Positions 17,450 through 26,391 of a stretch of DNA of 64,000 bases are shown here, piece by piece. Both the position numbers and the translations under genes were made by a program. Every line of letters begins with the position of its first letter. Within the stretch, counting starts at the first letter, position 1. Under the pieces are notes generated by a model. The model searched no databases and was not told the origin of the DNA. It saw only the letters and a list, made by a program, of their open reading frames with translations. The stretch lies in assembly GCA_016744905.1 (NCBI GenBank), contig JADGDM010000001.1:1-64000 (forward strand), given 5' to 3'. Origin of the DNA: Sulfurimonadaceae bacterium (GTDB lineage: Bacteria > Campylobacterota > Campylobacteria > Campylobacterales > Sulfurimonadaceae).

Positions 17450-19036
17450 ATGTTGATACGTCTTTTAATCATTCTTACACTTTTAGCACTTGAACTTTCA
17501 GCACTAAATGTAGAGTACTTCTATGATAAAAATTCAACATTAAGCTTTACTCAAATCCAAAGTGTCGACTTTAAAAAATCAAAAAACCCTTTCACGTACG
17601 GATATAAAGAGGGTGATGCTTGGTTTAAAATTGAGATCGAAAATGTGTATGACAGTGAAGAGTTGATTCTCTATTTTAGTGAACCTCTCTGGGAGAAATT
17701 TGATTTCTATTCACTAGATAATGGTGAAGTTACCGTATTTAATGCGGGACTATTGGTTTCCTTAGAAAAACGACAAATTTTAGATGTTAATCCCGCTTTT
17801 GTACTAAATATCCCTCTTTACAGTTCTAAAACGTATTATATAAATGCCAAGACTGTTTCTGGACAATTGGGTGAATTTCAAGTAAAAACCGCCAAAGAGT
17901 ATTACAGTCCCACACATTTTAGTTTAACAGGGAAATATCTTCTTTTTCTAAGTATGCTTTTAGTGGTTTTGATTTTAAATCTTTATCTATTTATTAGACG
18001 ACGTGAGCGTATTTATGGATATTATGTGGCTTATCTTGCTTCGTTTATGGCTTGGATTGCAATTCTTAGTGGAATTTATCTGATTTTTGGATTTAATGGT
18101 TGGAACGAAGGGTTACACGCTTCTGGAACCTTTGTGGTACTCTTTTTAGCACTGTTTTCAGCAGAATATTTAGAATTAAAGGAACGTAGAGACAAACTCA
18201 ACCTGGTATTTAATCTTTTTATTGTGTCGTTTATTTTGTTGGCAATTTTAATTACTCTAAAAATCCCATATGCTACACCTATATTTAATATTTTTGCTTC
18301 TGTATTTTTTACACTGCTCCTTATTGTGGCCATTAAAGTCTATCAAGAAGGGCATCTAAAGATGCGCTATTATTTGGTAGCACTGATTGTTTATATGCCA
18401 ACAATGATGATTATGACCCTTAATTTTAATAATATTATTGCTAACAATGACATTACACGTTATGCCTATGTCTTTGGATCTATGGCTGAGATACTATTTT
18501 TTAACTCTTTGATGATTACGCGTTATAGTGAAGCAGCAACGGAGGCCAATGTAGATGTCTTATCTAACCTTTATAATAGAAGATATTTTCAAAGCTACTC
18601 TCAAAAAAGCTTTTCTGAAATGCGTAATAATGATGAGAAGTTTTCTATTTTGATGATTGATATTGATAATTTTAAAATAGTTAATGATACCTATGGTCAT
18701 GCGGTAGGGGATGAGGTTATTAAAAAATGTGCAGAGATTATGAGTAAATTGACACGACTTGATGATATTGTAGCGCGCTATGGAGGAGAGGAGTTTATCG
18801 TGATGATGAAAAACTCACAAGCGCCAAGTGTTCTTGATGTGGCCAATCGAATTAGAGAGACCATCGCTTCTTCAGGGCTTATATTGAAAAATGAAGAGCG
18901 CGTTTCTTTTACAATTAGTCTGGGGATCAGTCATCTTGAATTTAGTGATGAAGATATAGAGATGGTTATTCAGCGCGCTGATAAGGCGCTGTATCAAGCG
19001 AAGGCCGAGGGTAAAAACAAAGTGGTGGTTTTTTAA
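17450..19036 (+). CDS. 7TMR-DISM diguanylate cyclase
   Basis: The 528-residue inner membrane protein has a signal sequence, a periplasmic 7TMR-DISM extracellular domain (about 20-150), seven hydrophobic helices (about 160-360) and a C-terminal GGDEF domain. The active site is GGEEF at 445-449, and an inhibitory I-site R436-x-x-D439 lies exactly five residues before it, so the enzyme should make cyclic di-GMP and be inhibited by its product. The extracellular domain belongs to a group thought to bind carbohydrates. The gene has its own TATAAT promoter. It opposes the two HD-GYP enzymes in the window. Confidence 0.93.
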   Translation: MLIRLLIILTLLALELSALNVEYFYDKNSTLSFTQIQSVDFKKSKNPFTYGYKEGDAWFKIEIENVYDSEELILYFSEPLWEKFDFYSLDNGEVTVFNAGLLVSLEKRQILDVNPAFVLNIPLYSSKTYYINAKTVSGQLGEFQVKTAKEYYSPTHFSLTGKYLLFLSMLLVVLILNLYLFIRRRERIYGYYVAYLASFMAWIAILSGIYLIFGFNGWNEGLHASGTFVVLFLALFSAEYLELKERRDKLNLVFNLFIVSFILLAILITLKIPYATPIFNIFASVFFTLLLIVAIKVYQEGHLKMRYYLVALIVYMPTMMIMTLNFNNIIANNDITRYAYVFGSMAEILFFNSLMITRYSEAATEANVDVLSNLYNRRYFQSYSQKSFSEMRNNDEKFSILMIDIDNFKIVNDTYGHAVGDEVIKKCAEIMSKLTRLDDIVARYGGEEFIVMMKNSQAPSVLDVANRIRETIASSGLILKNEERVSFTISLGISHLEFSDEDIEMVIQRADKALYQAKAEGKNKVVVF

Positions 19037-19040
19037 AATT

Positions 19041-20534
19041 TTACAAACATCCACCATGGGTTAAAATAAAGACACCAAAAACTCTTTTTGGATCTTCTTG
19101 GTCAGTCACATCACTGGTTCCCGTTGGTTGAGGAGGTTTGACACTTCCCATAGGCAAAGAGATATTTTCTCCATCATAAACACCCTTGATGATGGGATCT
19201 TTGAAAAGTGCAAAACTACTATGAATACGATACGCTTCGCCAATTTTTAAAACACTAGAGAGATCAACTTCTACATCGGGTGTATTGTTATGATTAAAGA
19301 TTGTAATATCTGCGCGTCTTGGATCATAAGTGTTGGCTTTTATAAAGACTTTTAGCCCTTGTTCTGGAGGGCTATTTTTGACAACATTGCCATTAACGCC
19401 ACTACTAATATAATCTTCTGCACTCCCCGTTAATCCTCTGTTGACTTCTGTATTATGGATGCTCATTGATGACCACGTCCCAGTAATCCAAAGATTTTCA
19501 TTAAGATAATTGTCTGAAAGGAGAGCATCTTGATCTTCAACACTGCCTCCATAGCCTAAGCGCGTACCACGTGAATTCATAGAGAAGCCAAGATTATTTT
19601 TTAAAGTGAGGTCTTTGACGGGTTGAAAACCACCTATAAGACAGTTGTCTTTGTTTTGTCCAAGAGATTTATTGGATGCACCTGTCATAAACCAAGTGTT
19701 GTTTTGAACATCAAAACCATTCATCTGTCCGTTTTGTGTATAGACATGAATGCCCGTACCATAACCAAAAAAAATGATGTTGCCTTTGAGGTTTTTATAG
19801 CCTTCTCTATTTTGCGCATAGATGGCGTGACCATGGCCACGATCAGGCCCACTCCAGCCATTGTTATAGATGATATTTCCATAGAGTTCAGAATTCGGTG
19901 CGTCACTCCATGTATTCATCCCACTACCAACATTGTCATGCACGATGAAGTTAATGACTTTGGTATTGGCACCATTCACCGTGACGCCACTATTGGTGTT
20001 TAAGTCGCTGGGATTTGAACCTGTCTCACTGGAGTTGTGGGTGGTAGAAGAGCTATAAATCTCAAGATCATAATACTCTGTCCACGCCCCCTTAACCCAA
20101 AGACCAGAGCCTCCATCAGGAATATTGCTATCAATGCGTACCTGTTTTCCAGGATAAGGTTTTACCTTGATTGGCAGCGCGCTGGTTCCTCTCAGTTCGG
20201 AGAGAAAGTTGCCTTGATAGGTCCCTTCTAAAAGCCAAAGTGTTTCACCTTCTTGGATGGGAGAGTCCGTTCCCAGCGCGCTGGCCAAATCTAAAGGATC
20301 ACTCTGTGTTCCACTCGCATCTTCTTTACCTGTAGGAGAAGCAAAAATACCTACAGGCAGTTCTAAGTTTAGATTCTTACATGTAGAGTCTGCAAATGTC
20401 TGTTCAGTGATGATATTAAACGCATTGAGGTTGGCAGTTGATGTTGGTATTCGAACTTGCGTGGGTGTATCTTCACTACAGGCGCTAAAGATAAGGGCAA
20501 GAAGAAGAGAATTTATCGCAAGATGAGGTCTCAT
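19041..20534 (-). CDS. Parallel beta-helix lipoprotein (pectate-lyase-like)
   Basis: The 497-residue protein has a lipoprotein signal with FSAC (C19). The mature part has an SDPLDLASAL... motif and repeated short beta-strand rungs with Asn/Gly-rich turns such as NFIVHDNVGSGMNTW and GNIIYNNGW, typical of right-handed parallel beta-helices (DUF1565/polysaccharide lyase-like folds). It may bind or cleave polysaccharides outside the cell. A catalytic site cannot be identified with confidence. Its ATG overlaps the stop codon of the nitroreductase gene (ATGA), so translation is coupled. It ends 4 bases from the convergent diguanylate cyclase gene. Confidence 0.8.
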   Translation of the reverse strand: MRPHLAINSLLLALIFSACSEDTPTQVRIPTSTANLNAFNIITEQTFADSTCKNLNLELPVGIFASPTGKEDASGTQSDPLDLASALGTDSPIQEGETLWLLEGTYQGNFLSELRGTSALPIKVKPYPGKQVRIDSNIPDGGSGLWVKGAWTEYYDLEIYSSSTTHNSSETGSNPSDLNTNSGVTVNGANTKVINFIVHDNVGSGMNTWSDAPNSELYGNIIYNNGWSGPDRGHGHAIYAQNREGYKNLKGNIIFFGYGTGIHVYTQNGQMNGFDVQNNTWFMTGASNKSLGQNKDNCLIGGFQPVKDLTLKNNLGFSMNSRGTRLGYGGSVEDQDALLSDNYLNENLWITGTWSSMSIHNTEVNRGLTGSAEDYISSGVNGNVVKNSPPEQGLKVFIKANTYDPRRADITIFNHNNTPDVEVDLSSVLKIGEAYRIHSSFALFKDPIIKGVYDGENISLPMGSVKPPQPTGTSDVTDQEDPKRVFGVFILTHGGCL

Positions 20535-21160
20535 TTTATAAACTCAACGATGTCTGCAAAAGGTTCACGAAGCTGTGTTGACTGTTCGTTGAGACGATAA
20601 CCAAATGGTAGAACCATACTGACTTGATGTTTGCTTGTATCAAGATTTAATATCTGTTCAAGTTGTGTTTTATCAAACCCTTCTATCGGACAAGAATCAA
20701 TCCCAATATAGGCTGCTGCACTCATCATATTACCCGCTGCGATATAGGTCTGGCGCGCTGTCCATGCATAGATATTTTCATCACTGCTCAAAGTAGTGTC
20801 TAAATGTCCGGCGTAAAGACCTAAGTAAAATTCTAACTTATCCTCAGGCATCTCTCTACGTGCAAATCGTTTTTTAGGAATTCCCGTCTCAACTTTAACG
20901 CCCTCTATCCCCGCAAGAACAACGACAAGATGTGAACATGAAGTGATTTGAACCTGATCCCAACACGCAGGACGAATTTTAGCCTTGAGTTCTTCATTGG
21001 TGATCACTAAAAACTTCCACGCTTCCATCCCAAAAGAAGAGGGGGAGCGATGTGCCGCGTCCATAATGAACATCATCTCTTCATCACTGATTTTTTTACC
21101 CTCATCAAATATCTTACAAGCATGACGAAAATCCATCGCCTTAGTGAAGTTGTTTTGCAT
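20531..21160 (-). CDS. NfsB-like nitroreductase family flavoprotein
   Basis: The 209-residue cytoplasmic protein fits the FMN-dependent nitroreductase family. FRHACKIFDEG near the N-terminus corresponds to the phosphate-binding Arg region, AHRSPSSFGMEAWKFLVI is the family signature, and ACWDQ with a later QTYIAAGNMMSAAAYIGIDSCPIEGF block follows. These enzymes reduce quinones or nitro compounds with NAD(P)H. A specific substrate is not shown. It is the first gene of a two-gene operon with the beta-helix lipoprotein. Confidence 0.88.
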   Translation of the reverse strand: MQNNFTKAMDFRHACKIFDEGKKISDEEMMFIMDAAHRSPSSFGMEAWKFLVITNEELKAKIRPACWDQVQITSCSHLVVVLAGIEGVKVETGIPKKRFARREMPEDKLEFYLGLYAGHLDTTLSSDENIYAWTARQTYIAAGNMMSAAAYIGIDSCPIEGFDKTQLEQILNLDTSKHQVSMVLPFGYRLNEQSTQLREPFADIVEFIK

Positions 21161-21218
21161 AGTAAATCCTTTAAATTATTAGACATATAGTATCACATAT
21201 TTAAGATAAAAATTAATA

Positions 21219-21252
21219 TTGCAATGGTTTTGCAATGCTTTAGAGTTATCAT
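21219..21252 (+). promoter_or_regulatory. Paired TTGCAATG element plus -10 of the Kelch-like lipoprotein gene
   Basis: Two copies of TTGCAATG start 11 bases apart at 21219 and 21230, nine bases before a TATCAT (21247-21252) that can serve as -10. The same arrangement lies before the giant lipoprotein gene at 31946. Copies one helical turn apart suggest binding of an activator dimer near -35, but no regulator is identified. Confidence 0.55.
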
Positions 21253-21283
21253 TGGGGTAGATGATTAAACCAAGGAGTTTGAG

Positions 21284-23833
21284 ATGTTTACCTTACAAAA
21301 AATAACAATAATTTTACTGTTGGCTTTGTTACCGCTTTTTATGACAGGATGTGATGACGGAGCGGATGGTTCGGTGGGTCTTACAGGAGCCTCAGCAAAT
21401 GACGCCATAGTTAAGGTTTTAGCTGAACCTGTGGGAGAAAACTGTGTCACAGGTGGTCAGTTGATTATGAGTGGTAATGATGTGAACCGAAATGCTCTTT
21501 TAGATGTTGAAGAGATTACAAGTTCGGAGTATATTTGTAATGGAACGGCAGGATCGGATGGTCTAACTGGGAGTGATGGCATCGATGGGGCCACTGGTGA
21601 GACTGGTACGGCAGGAGAATCAGGTGTGGATGGTGCAACAGGGAGTACTGGTGCTACTGGTAGTACTGGAGCAACTGGGCTTACCGGATCAACAGGAAGC
21701 AGTGGTTCAACAGGTCTTTCTGCTTTGGTTTTAGTCAGCGAAGAGAGTGTTGGCTCCGCCTGTGAATATGGAGGTCAGCGTATAGAAGTGGGACTGGACA
21801 GTAATCGTAATACTGTTTTAGATACCAGCGAAGTAACACAGACCTCGTATATCTGTAATGTAACACCTACCTATGAACCCAGAGTTCAGGTAAAAGCCTC
21901 AATAGATATGGGATTTGAAAATATCATCAAGACAGTGACCACAAAAGACGCTGGTTTTGAGTTGATTAGTGCCAGTAATGCAGACTGTAATATAAGTCAA
22001 CTCTATCACTGCGACAATCTCAATATTAGCACCATCTCCAATACAGAATCGGTAAACCTCAACGTTTTTAATTCTAATTATATCTGGTTGAAAAATGAGT
22101 ATCAGAGCTCAAAAAGGGTGAATACTCAAGGGCTGGCTTTTAATGCCAGATATAATCATCAAGTGGTCAGTTTTAACGACAAACTTTGGCTTATTGGGGG
22201 TAGTGGTGAGACACGTAAAAATGATATCTACTCTTCGGATGATGGGGTTATCTGGACACAAGAGAGTGCTTCGGCGGCATTTAGTGCAAGGTCTTCTCAT
22301 CAAGTAGTCAGTTTTAATAACAAACTTTGGCTTATCGGGGGTAGCGATGGTAGCAGTCTAAACGATATCTACTCTTCAGCAGATGGGGTCACTTGGGTAC
22401 AAGAGAGTGCTTCGGCGGCCTTTAGCGTAAGATATGATCATAAAGTAGTCAGTTTTAACAACAAGCTTTGGCTTATTGGAGGTAGAGATAGTATCAATCT
22501 AAACGATATCTACTCCTCAGTTGATGGGATTACTTGGATAGAGGAGAGTGCTTCGGCAGCCTTTAGCGCAAGATTTGTTCATCAAGTGGTCAGTTTTAAC
22601 GACAAGCTTTGGCTTATTGGGGGTCACGATGGCGGATTTCAAAATGATATCTATTCTTCAACTGATGGAGTCACTTGGATAGAAGAGAGTGCTTTGGCGG
22701 CCTTTAGTGGAAGGTATGGTCATCAAGTGCTTAGTTTTAACAACAAACTATGGCTTATTGGAGGGTATGATGGCGCATTTAAAAACGATGTCTACTCTTC
22801 AACTGATGGGGTCACTTGGATAGAAGAGAGTGCTTCGGCAGTTTTTAGTGGAAGGTATGGTCATCAAGTGGTCAGTCTTAATAACAAGCTATGGCTTATT
22901 GGCGGGTATGATGGGACATTTACAAAGGATGCCTACTCTTCAACTGATGGGGTCACTTGGACACAAGAGATTGCTTCGGAAGCATTTAGTGGAAGATATG
23001 ATCACCAAGTGGTCAGTTTTAACAACAAACTATGGCTTGTTGGGGGAAATAATAATGATACCCACTCTTCGGCTGATGGAGTCACCTGGACACAAGAGAT
23101 TGCTACGGCGGCATTTAGTGCAAGAAGTAATCACCAGGTGGTCAGTTTTCAGGGCAAGCTTTGGCTTATTGGGGGTTACGATGGTAGCTATAAAAATGAT
23201 ATCTACTCTTCAACTGATGGCGTGCTCTGGACACTAAGGAGCGCTTCGGCGGCATTTAGTGCAAGAACCAATCATCAAGTAGTCAGCTTTAATGACAAGC
23301 TTTGGCTTATTGGGGGTTACGATGGCACAAGTAAAAATGATATCTACTCTTCGACTAATGGAGTGACTTGGATACAGGAGAGCGCTGCGGCAGCATTTAG
23401 TGCAAGAACTGCTCATCAAGTGCTTAGTTTTAATAACAAACTATGGCTTATTGGGGGTTATGATAGCACTTATGAAAATGATGTCTACTCTTCAACTGAT
23501 GGCGTTACTTGGGTACAAGAGAGCGCTTCTACGGCATTTAGTGGAAGGAATAATCATCAAGTAGTCAGTTTTAACAACAAACTTTGGCTGATTGGCGGAT
23601 TTGCTGGCACAGCTAAGAACGATATCTACTCTTCAACAGATGGCGTTACTTGGACACAAGAGAGCGCTTCGGCAGCTTTTAGTGGAAGGCTTGGTCATGA
23701 AGTGGTCAGTTTTAACAACAAACTTTGGCTGATTGGCGGTAATGATGGCAGCACAGCTAAAAACGATATCTATTCTTCGACTGATGGGGTTAACTGGTAC
23801 GAGACCAAAGAGTTTAATTTTGTCTTTGAATAG
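21284..23833 (+). CDS. Collagen-like and Kelch-like repeat surface lipoprotein
   Basis: The 849-residue protein has a lipoprotein signal with FMTGC (C23). Next comes a small module with GGQ...D.NRN..LD..E.T...YICN, then about 19 Gly-x-y collagen-like triplets (about residues 87-145), then a second copy of the same small module. After a linker come 12 tandem units of about 49 residues (residue about 283 to 840), each with an R..HQVVSFNNKLWLIGG and NDIYSSTDGVTW pattern, which resemble Kelch beta-propeller blades; 12 would make about two six-bladed propellers. Unit 7 is a few residues shorter. Such proteins are usually adhesive. The gene is preceded by the paired TTGCAATG element and a GGAG ribosome binding site. 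Confidence 0.85.
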   Translation: MFTLQKITIILLLALLPLFMTGCDDGADGSVGLTGASANDAIVKVLAEPVGENCVTGGQLIMSGNDVNRNALLDVEEITSSEYICNGTAGSDGLTGSDGIDGATGETGTAGESGVDGATGSTGATGSTGATGLTGSTGSSGSTGLSALVLVSEESVGSACEYGGQRIEVGLDSNRNTVLDTSEVTQTSYICNVTPTYEPRVQVKASIDMGFENIIKTVTTKDAGFELISASNADCNISQLYHCDNLNISTISNTESVNLNVFNSNYIWLKNEYQSSKRVNTQGLAFNARYNHQVVSFNDKLWLIGGSGETRKNDIYSSDDGVIWTQESASAAFSARSSHQVVSFNNKLWLIGGSDGSSLNDIYSSADGVTWVQESASAAFSVRYDHKVVSFNNKLWLIGGRDSINLNDIYSSVDGITWIEESASAAFSARFVHQVVSFNDKLWLIGGHDGGFQNDIYSSTDGVTWIEESALAAFSGRYGHQVLSFNNKLWLIGGYDGAFKNDVYSSTDGVTWIEESASAVFSGRYGHQVVSLNNKLWLIGGYDGTFTKDAYSSTDGVTWTQEIASEAFSGRYDHQVVSFNNKLWLVGGNNNDTHSSADGVTWTQEIATAAFSARSNHQVVSFQGKLWLIGGYDGSYKNDIYSSTDGVLWTLRSASAAFSARTNHQVVSFNDKLWLIGGYDGTSKNDIYSSTNGVTWIQESAAAAFSARTAHQVLSFNNKLWLIGGYDSTYENDVYSSTDGVTWVQESASTAFSGRNNHQVVSFNNKLWLIGGFAGTAKNDIYSSTDGVTWTQESASAAFSGRLGHEVVSFNNKLWLIGGNDGSTAKNDIYSSTDGVNWYETKEFNFVFE
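22132..23796 (+). repeat. Twelve tandem units of about 147 bp within the Kelch-like region
   Basis: The DNA repeats in units of about 147 bases with strong identity between neighbours, as in the recurring caagtggtcagttttaac and ctttggcttattggggg blocks. Unit 7 is shorter. Such repeats may expand and contract by recombination or slippage. The repeats also create long false ORFs in other frames (for example 22830-23237). Confidence 0.85.
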
Positions 23834-23860
23834 TAAAGCAAAAATGCAAGAATAAGTTTA

Positions 23861-23899
23861 AAGCCTTATAATGTTGAAAAACAATTATAAGGCTTTTTT
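23861..23899 (+). terminator. Perfect 12-bp hairpin with T-run touching the endonuclease IV gene
   Basis: AAGCCTTATAAT (23861-23872), an 11-base loop, then ATTATAAGGCTT (23884-23895), and six T residues at 23894-23899. It looks like an intrinsic terminator for the upstream gene, but the AAGG Shine-Dalgarno of the endonuclease IV gene (ATG 23901) lies in the 3' arm, so it may also control that gene. Confidence 0.8.
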
Positions 23900-23900
23900 C

Positions 23901-24746
23901 ATGGCAAAATTTATCGGCGCACACACTTCAGCAGCAGGAGGTGTTTTTAACGCTCCTGCAAACGCAGCAAAGATCGGTGCTCAAGCCTTCGCACTGTTTA
24001 CAAAAAACCAACGTCAATGGGTTGCTAAAGATTTAGAAACTGAAGTTATTGATAAATTCAAGCGCGCGCTTGATGATGCAGGAATATTACCCAAGCATGT
24101 TCTTCCTCATGACTCTTATCTTATCAACCTTGGACATCCTGAAATCGAAAAACGAGACAAGTCATTTAATGCTTTTATTGATGAAGTTCAGCGTTGTGAA
24201 CTGCTTGGTTTAGATAGACTGAATTTTCACCCAGGAAGCCATCTTAAAAAGATTCCTATTGATGAGTGTTTAGACGCCATCGCTGAAAACATGAACCGCA
24301 CGCTTGATCAGACAACAGGTGTGAGCCTTGTTATGGAAAACACTGCAGGTCAAGGAAGTAACCTTGGTTGGCAGTTTGAACATTTGGCACACATCATTGA
24401 CAAGATAGAAGATAAAACTCGTGTGGGTGTTTGTTTGGATACCTGTCATATGTTTACGGCAGGTTATGACATCCGTACTAAAGAAGCGTATGATATCAGT
24501 ATGGGTCAGTTTGAAAATCTTGTTGGCTTTAAATACTTGATGGGTATGCACCTAAATGATTCAAAACCTGATTTGGGATCTCACGTAGATAGACATGATT
24601 CTATTGGCGTAGGTAAAATCGGACTGGATGCTTTTAGATTTATTATGAATGATGAACGTATTGATGATATTCCGATGGTTTTAGAGACCATTGATGAGAC
24701 GATATGGGACAAAGAGATTAAGTTACTTTACTCACTACAGGATTAA
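23901..24746 (+). CDS. nfo: Endonuclease IV (AP endonuclease)
   Basis: The protein of about 281 residues from ATG 23901 ([14 protein letters not shown]) matches the usual Nfo length. It is a Zn-dependent TIM-barrel enzyme that cuts DNA 5' of abasic sites in base excision repair. Family motifs with metal-ligand residues are present: [38 protein letters not shown] and DRHDSIGVG. The ATG at 23871 lies inside the upstream hairpin and the added residues are not conserved, so it is not the start. The next gene starts 1 base after its stop. Its ribosome binding site is buried in the hairpin arm. Confidence 0.95.
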   Translation: MAKFIGAHTSAAGGVFNAPANAAKIGAQAFALFTKNQRQWVAKDLETEVIDKFKRALDDAGILPKHVLPHDSYLINLGHPEIEKRDKSFNAFIDEVQRCELLGLDRLNFHPGSHLKKIPIDECLDAIAENMNRTLDQTTGVSLVMENTAGQGSNLGWQFEHLAHIIDKIEDKTRVGVCLDTCHMFTAGYDIRTKEAYDISMGQFENLVGFKYLMGMHLNDSKPDLGSHVDRHDSIGVGKIGLDAFRFIMNDERIDDIPMVLETIDETIWDKEIKLLYSLQD

Positions 24747-24747
24747 A

Positions 24748-25011
24748 ATGAAAAATAAAATTTGCCAAAGTTGTTCGATGCCGATGGTGAAAGATGAGTA
24801 TGGTGGTGGGACTGAAAAAAATGGTTCAAAAAGTGAACTTTACTGTTCTCACTGTTATAAAAAAGGGAAGTTTATTCAGCGACACATCACTGCTGAAGAT
24901 ATGCAAGAACTTGTAATTTCTAAATTACAAGACATGAAAATCCCCCGTTTTATAGGAAAGTTTTTTGCACGTAATATCCCTAACCTAGCGCGCTGGAATA
25001 AAGAAAACTAA
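24748..25011 (+). CDS. Small putative zinc-ribbon protein
   Basis: An 87-residue protein from ATG 24748, with CQSCSMPM near the N-terminus and CSHCYKKG about 30 residues later. This CxxC...CxxC pattern, with GTEKNGSKSELYC between, matches the putative zinc ribbon domain family found in many anaerobes and Campylobacterota. The C-terminal half is helical. Its role is unknown. It is very close to endonuclease IV and to the DUF1059-like gene, so the three are probably co-transcribed. It carries an AGCGCGCT palindrome at 24987-24994, near its end. Confidence 0.75.
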   Translation: MKNKICQSCSMPMVKDEYGGGTEKNGSKSELYCSHCYKKGKFIQRHITAEDMQELVISKLQDMKIPRFIGKFFARNIPNLARWNKEN

Positions 25012-25026
25012 ATAAAAAGGAAATTT

Positions 25027-25263
25027 ATGAAAACAATGACATGTAAGGCGCTTGGTGGCGCATGTGATACAGTATTTAGTGCGGAGACATTTGAAGAGAT
25101 GGCAGAGCAGAGTAAGCAACACGGTATGGAGATGTTCGCTCAAGGCGATGAGCCACACATGAAAGTGATTCAAGAGATGATGGTATTGATGCAAGACCCC
25201 GCAGCAATGGCGGAATGGTTTGAAGGCAAACGACAAGAGTTTGAGGCATTGCCAGAAGACTAG
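25027..25263 (+). CDS. DUF1059-like small protein
   Basis: The 78-residue protein begins MKTMTCKALGGACDTVF and continues AETFEEMAEQSKQHGMEMF, the conserved core of the DUF1059 family, with two Cys and a downstream helical segment. Family members are small, possibly metal- or stress-related, with no proven function. The ATG follows an AAAAGGAA ribosome binding site. It lies between the zinc-ribbon gene and mcrC in one direction, with short gaps. Confidence 0.8.
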   Translation: MKTMTCKALGGACDTVFSAETFEEMAEQSKQHGMEMFAQGDEPHMKVIQEMMVLMQDPAAMAEWFEGKRQEFEALPED

Positions 25264-25268
25264 TATTG

Positions 25269-26390
25269 ATGAATACTATTTTTGAATATGCTAAAGTTGA
25301 TGATACTAAGCTTTCAAAACATATTATAGAAACACCTTCTTTACACAAATATTTTAAAGAAGAGTGGGGTGAGGTTAAGGCGAGACACTATTGTGGTGTG
25401 CTAAGTTTTGAAGATCAAGACTATTATGTTTTACCAAAGATCTCAGATGAGGAGAGCAACTTAGATATTTTTATCTATATGCTCTCTTATGTGTATGAAA
25501 TTAAAATAGAAAATGAAGACTTCGCCTCTTGTAAAAATGAGAAGCATCATATCTTAGAGGTTTTCATACAGCTTTTTGCGCAAAACTTGTTTAAAGAACT
25601 TAAACGTGGAGTGTATAAAGAGTATGTCACTCAAAGTGATAATCTTACCCGTCTACGTGGAAAATATCTTATCAATGAAAACCTCAAATACAACCATGTA
25701 AAAAATAAAATCTACTGCGAATTTGATGAGTTTACGATGAATAATGAACTTAATCAATTCTTTTTATTTTCCCTAAAAACACTTTTAAAATACACCAAAA
25801 ATAAGAAGCTTTTAAAACAGTGCGCCTTGGTTTTTGATGAGGTGCAAGAGCGAAGTTTTTCTCTTAGCGCGCTACAACTTCATTTTAATAGAATCAATGG
25901 GCGTTTTAAAAGCTCTTTTGAGTTTGCCTTACTGCTTCTGAAACACTCGGTTCCTACGTTCTCAAAAGATAAAAAAAGCTTTGCGTTTTTATTTGATATG
26001 AATGTTCTGTTTGAGAAGTTTATTGGAAAACTATACTGCGAGATAGAGCCTAGCGCACAGCTACAAAACCAAAAGAACTTTGGCGCGCTACAACTCAAAC
26101 CAGATATCATGACAAATGAGATGATTATAGATACCAAGTACAAACGAGTAAGCCAGCGCGCTGAGCTATCGGCAGCGGATAAGTACCAGATGTTTGTCTA
26201 TGGACGTAATTTTAAGAAGAGCCAGAGTATGTTACTTTATCCTAAACATCTTGAAGAGGTGCGTGAAGATTTAGAGTTAGGTGAGGGTAGTGAGATGATA
26301 GAGTTAAAGATGCGAAGTATTGATTTGGATAGTGATGAGAGTTATGAAGGGTATATAAAAATGATAAAATCTAGAATTAAGGAAATATAA
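25269..26390 (+). CDS. mcrC: McrC-family component of a type IV (McrBC) restriction system
   Basis: The 373-residue protein matches McrC, the nuclease subunit that works with the McrB GTPase to cut DNA containing modified cytosine. A PD-(D/E)xK nuclease site is visible: LKPDI with D279, then IIDTKYK with D288 and K290, followed by DKYQMFVYG. FLFDMNVLFEKFI is a conserved McrC motif. ATG 25269 follows a TTG that could also start translation. It is upstream of mcrB, the reverse of E. coli, and the next gene begins 1 base after its stop. Two AGCGCGCT copies lie inside the gene. Confidence 0.88.
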   Translation: MNTIFEYAKVDDTKLSKHIIETPSLHKYFKEEWGEVKARHYCGVLSFEDQDYYVLPKISDEESNLDIFIYMLSYVYEIKIENEDFASCKNEKHHILEVFIQLFAQNLFKELKRGVYKEYVTQSDNLTRLRGKYLINENLKYNHVKNKIYCEFDEFTMNNELNQFFLFSLKTLLKYTKNKKLLKQCALVFDEVQERSFSLSALQLHFNRINGRFKSSFEFALLLLKHSVPTFSKDKKSFAFLFDMNVLFEKFIGKLYCEIEPSAQLQNQKNFGALQLKPDIMTNEMIIDTKYKRVSQRAELSAADKYQMFVYGRNFKKSQSMLLYPKHLEEVREDLELGEGSEMIELKMRSIDLDSDESYEGYIKMIKSRIKEI

Positions 26391-26391
26391 A

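Noticed and set aside
22830-23237. A 135-residue open frame in the Kelch-like repeats
   Set aside because: It is an alternative-frame product of the 147-bp repeats and has no ribosome binding site; the main frame carries the lipoprotein signal and motif pattern.
22132-23796. Regular repeat spacing that could look like a CRISPR array
   Set aside because: The units are about 147 bp, fully coding, with similar sequence throughout and no short repeat/unique spacer alternation; no cas genes are near.
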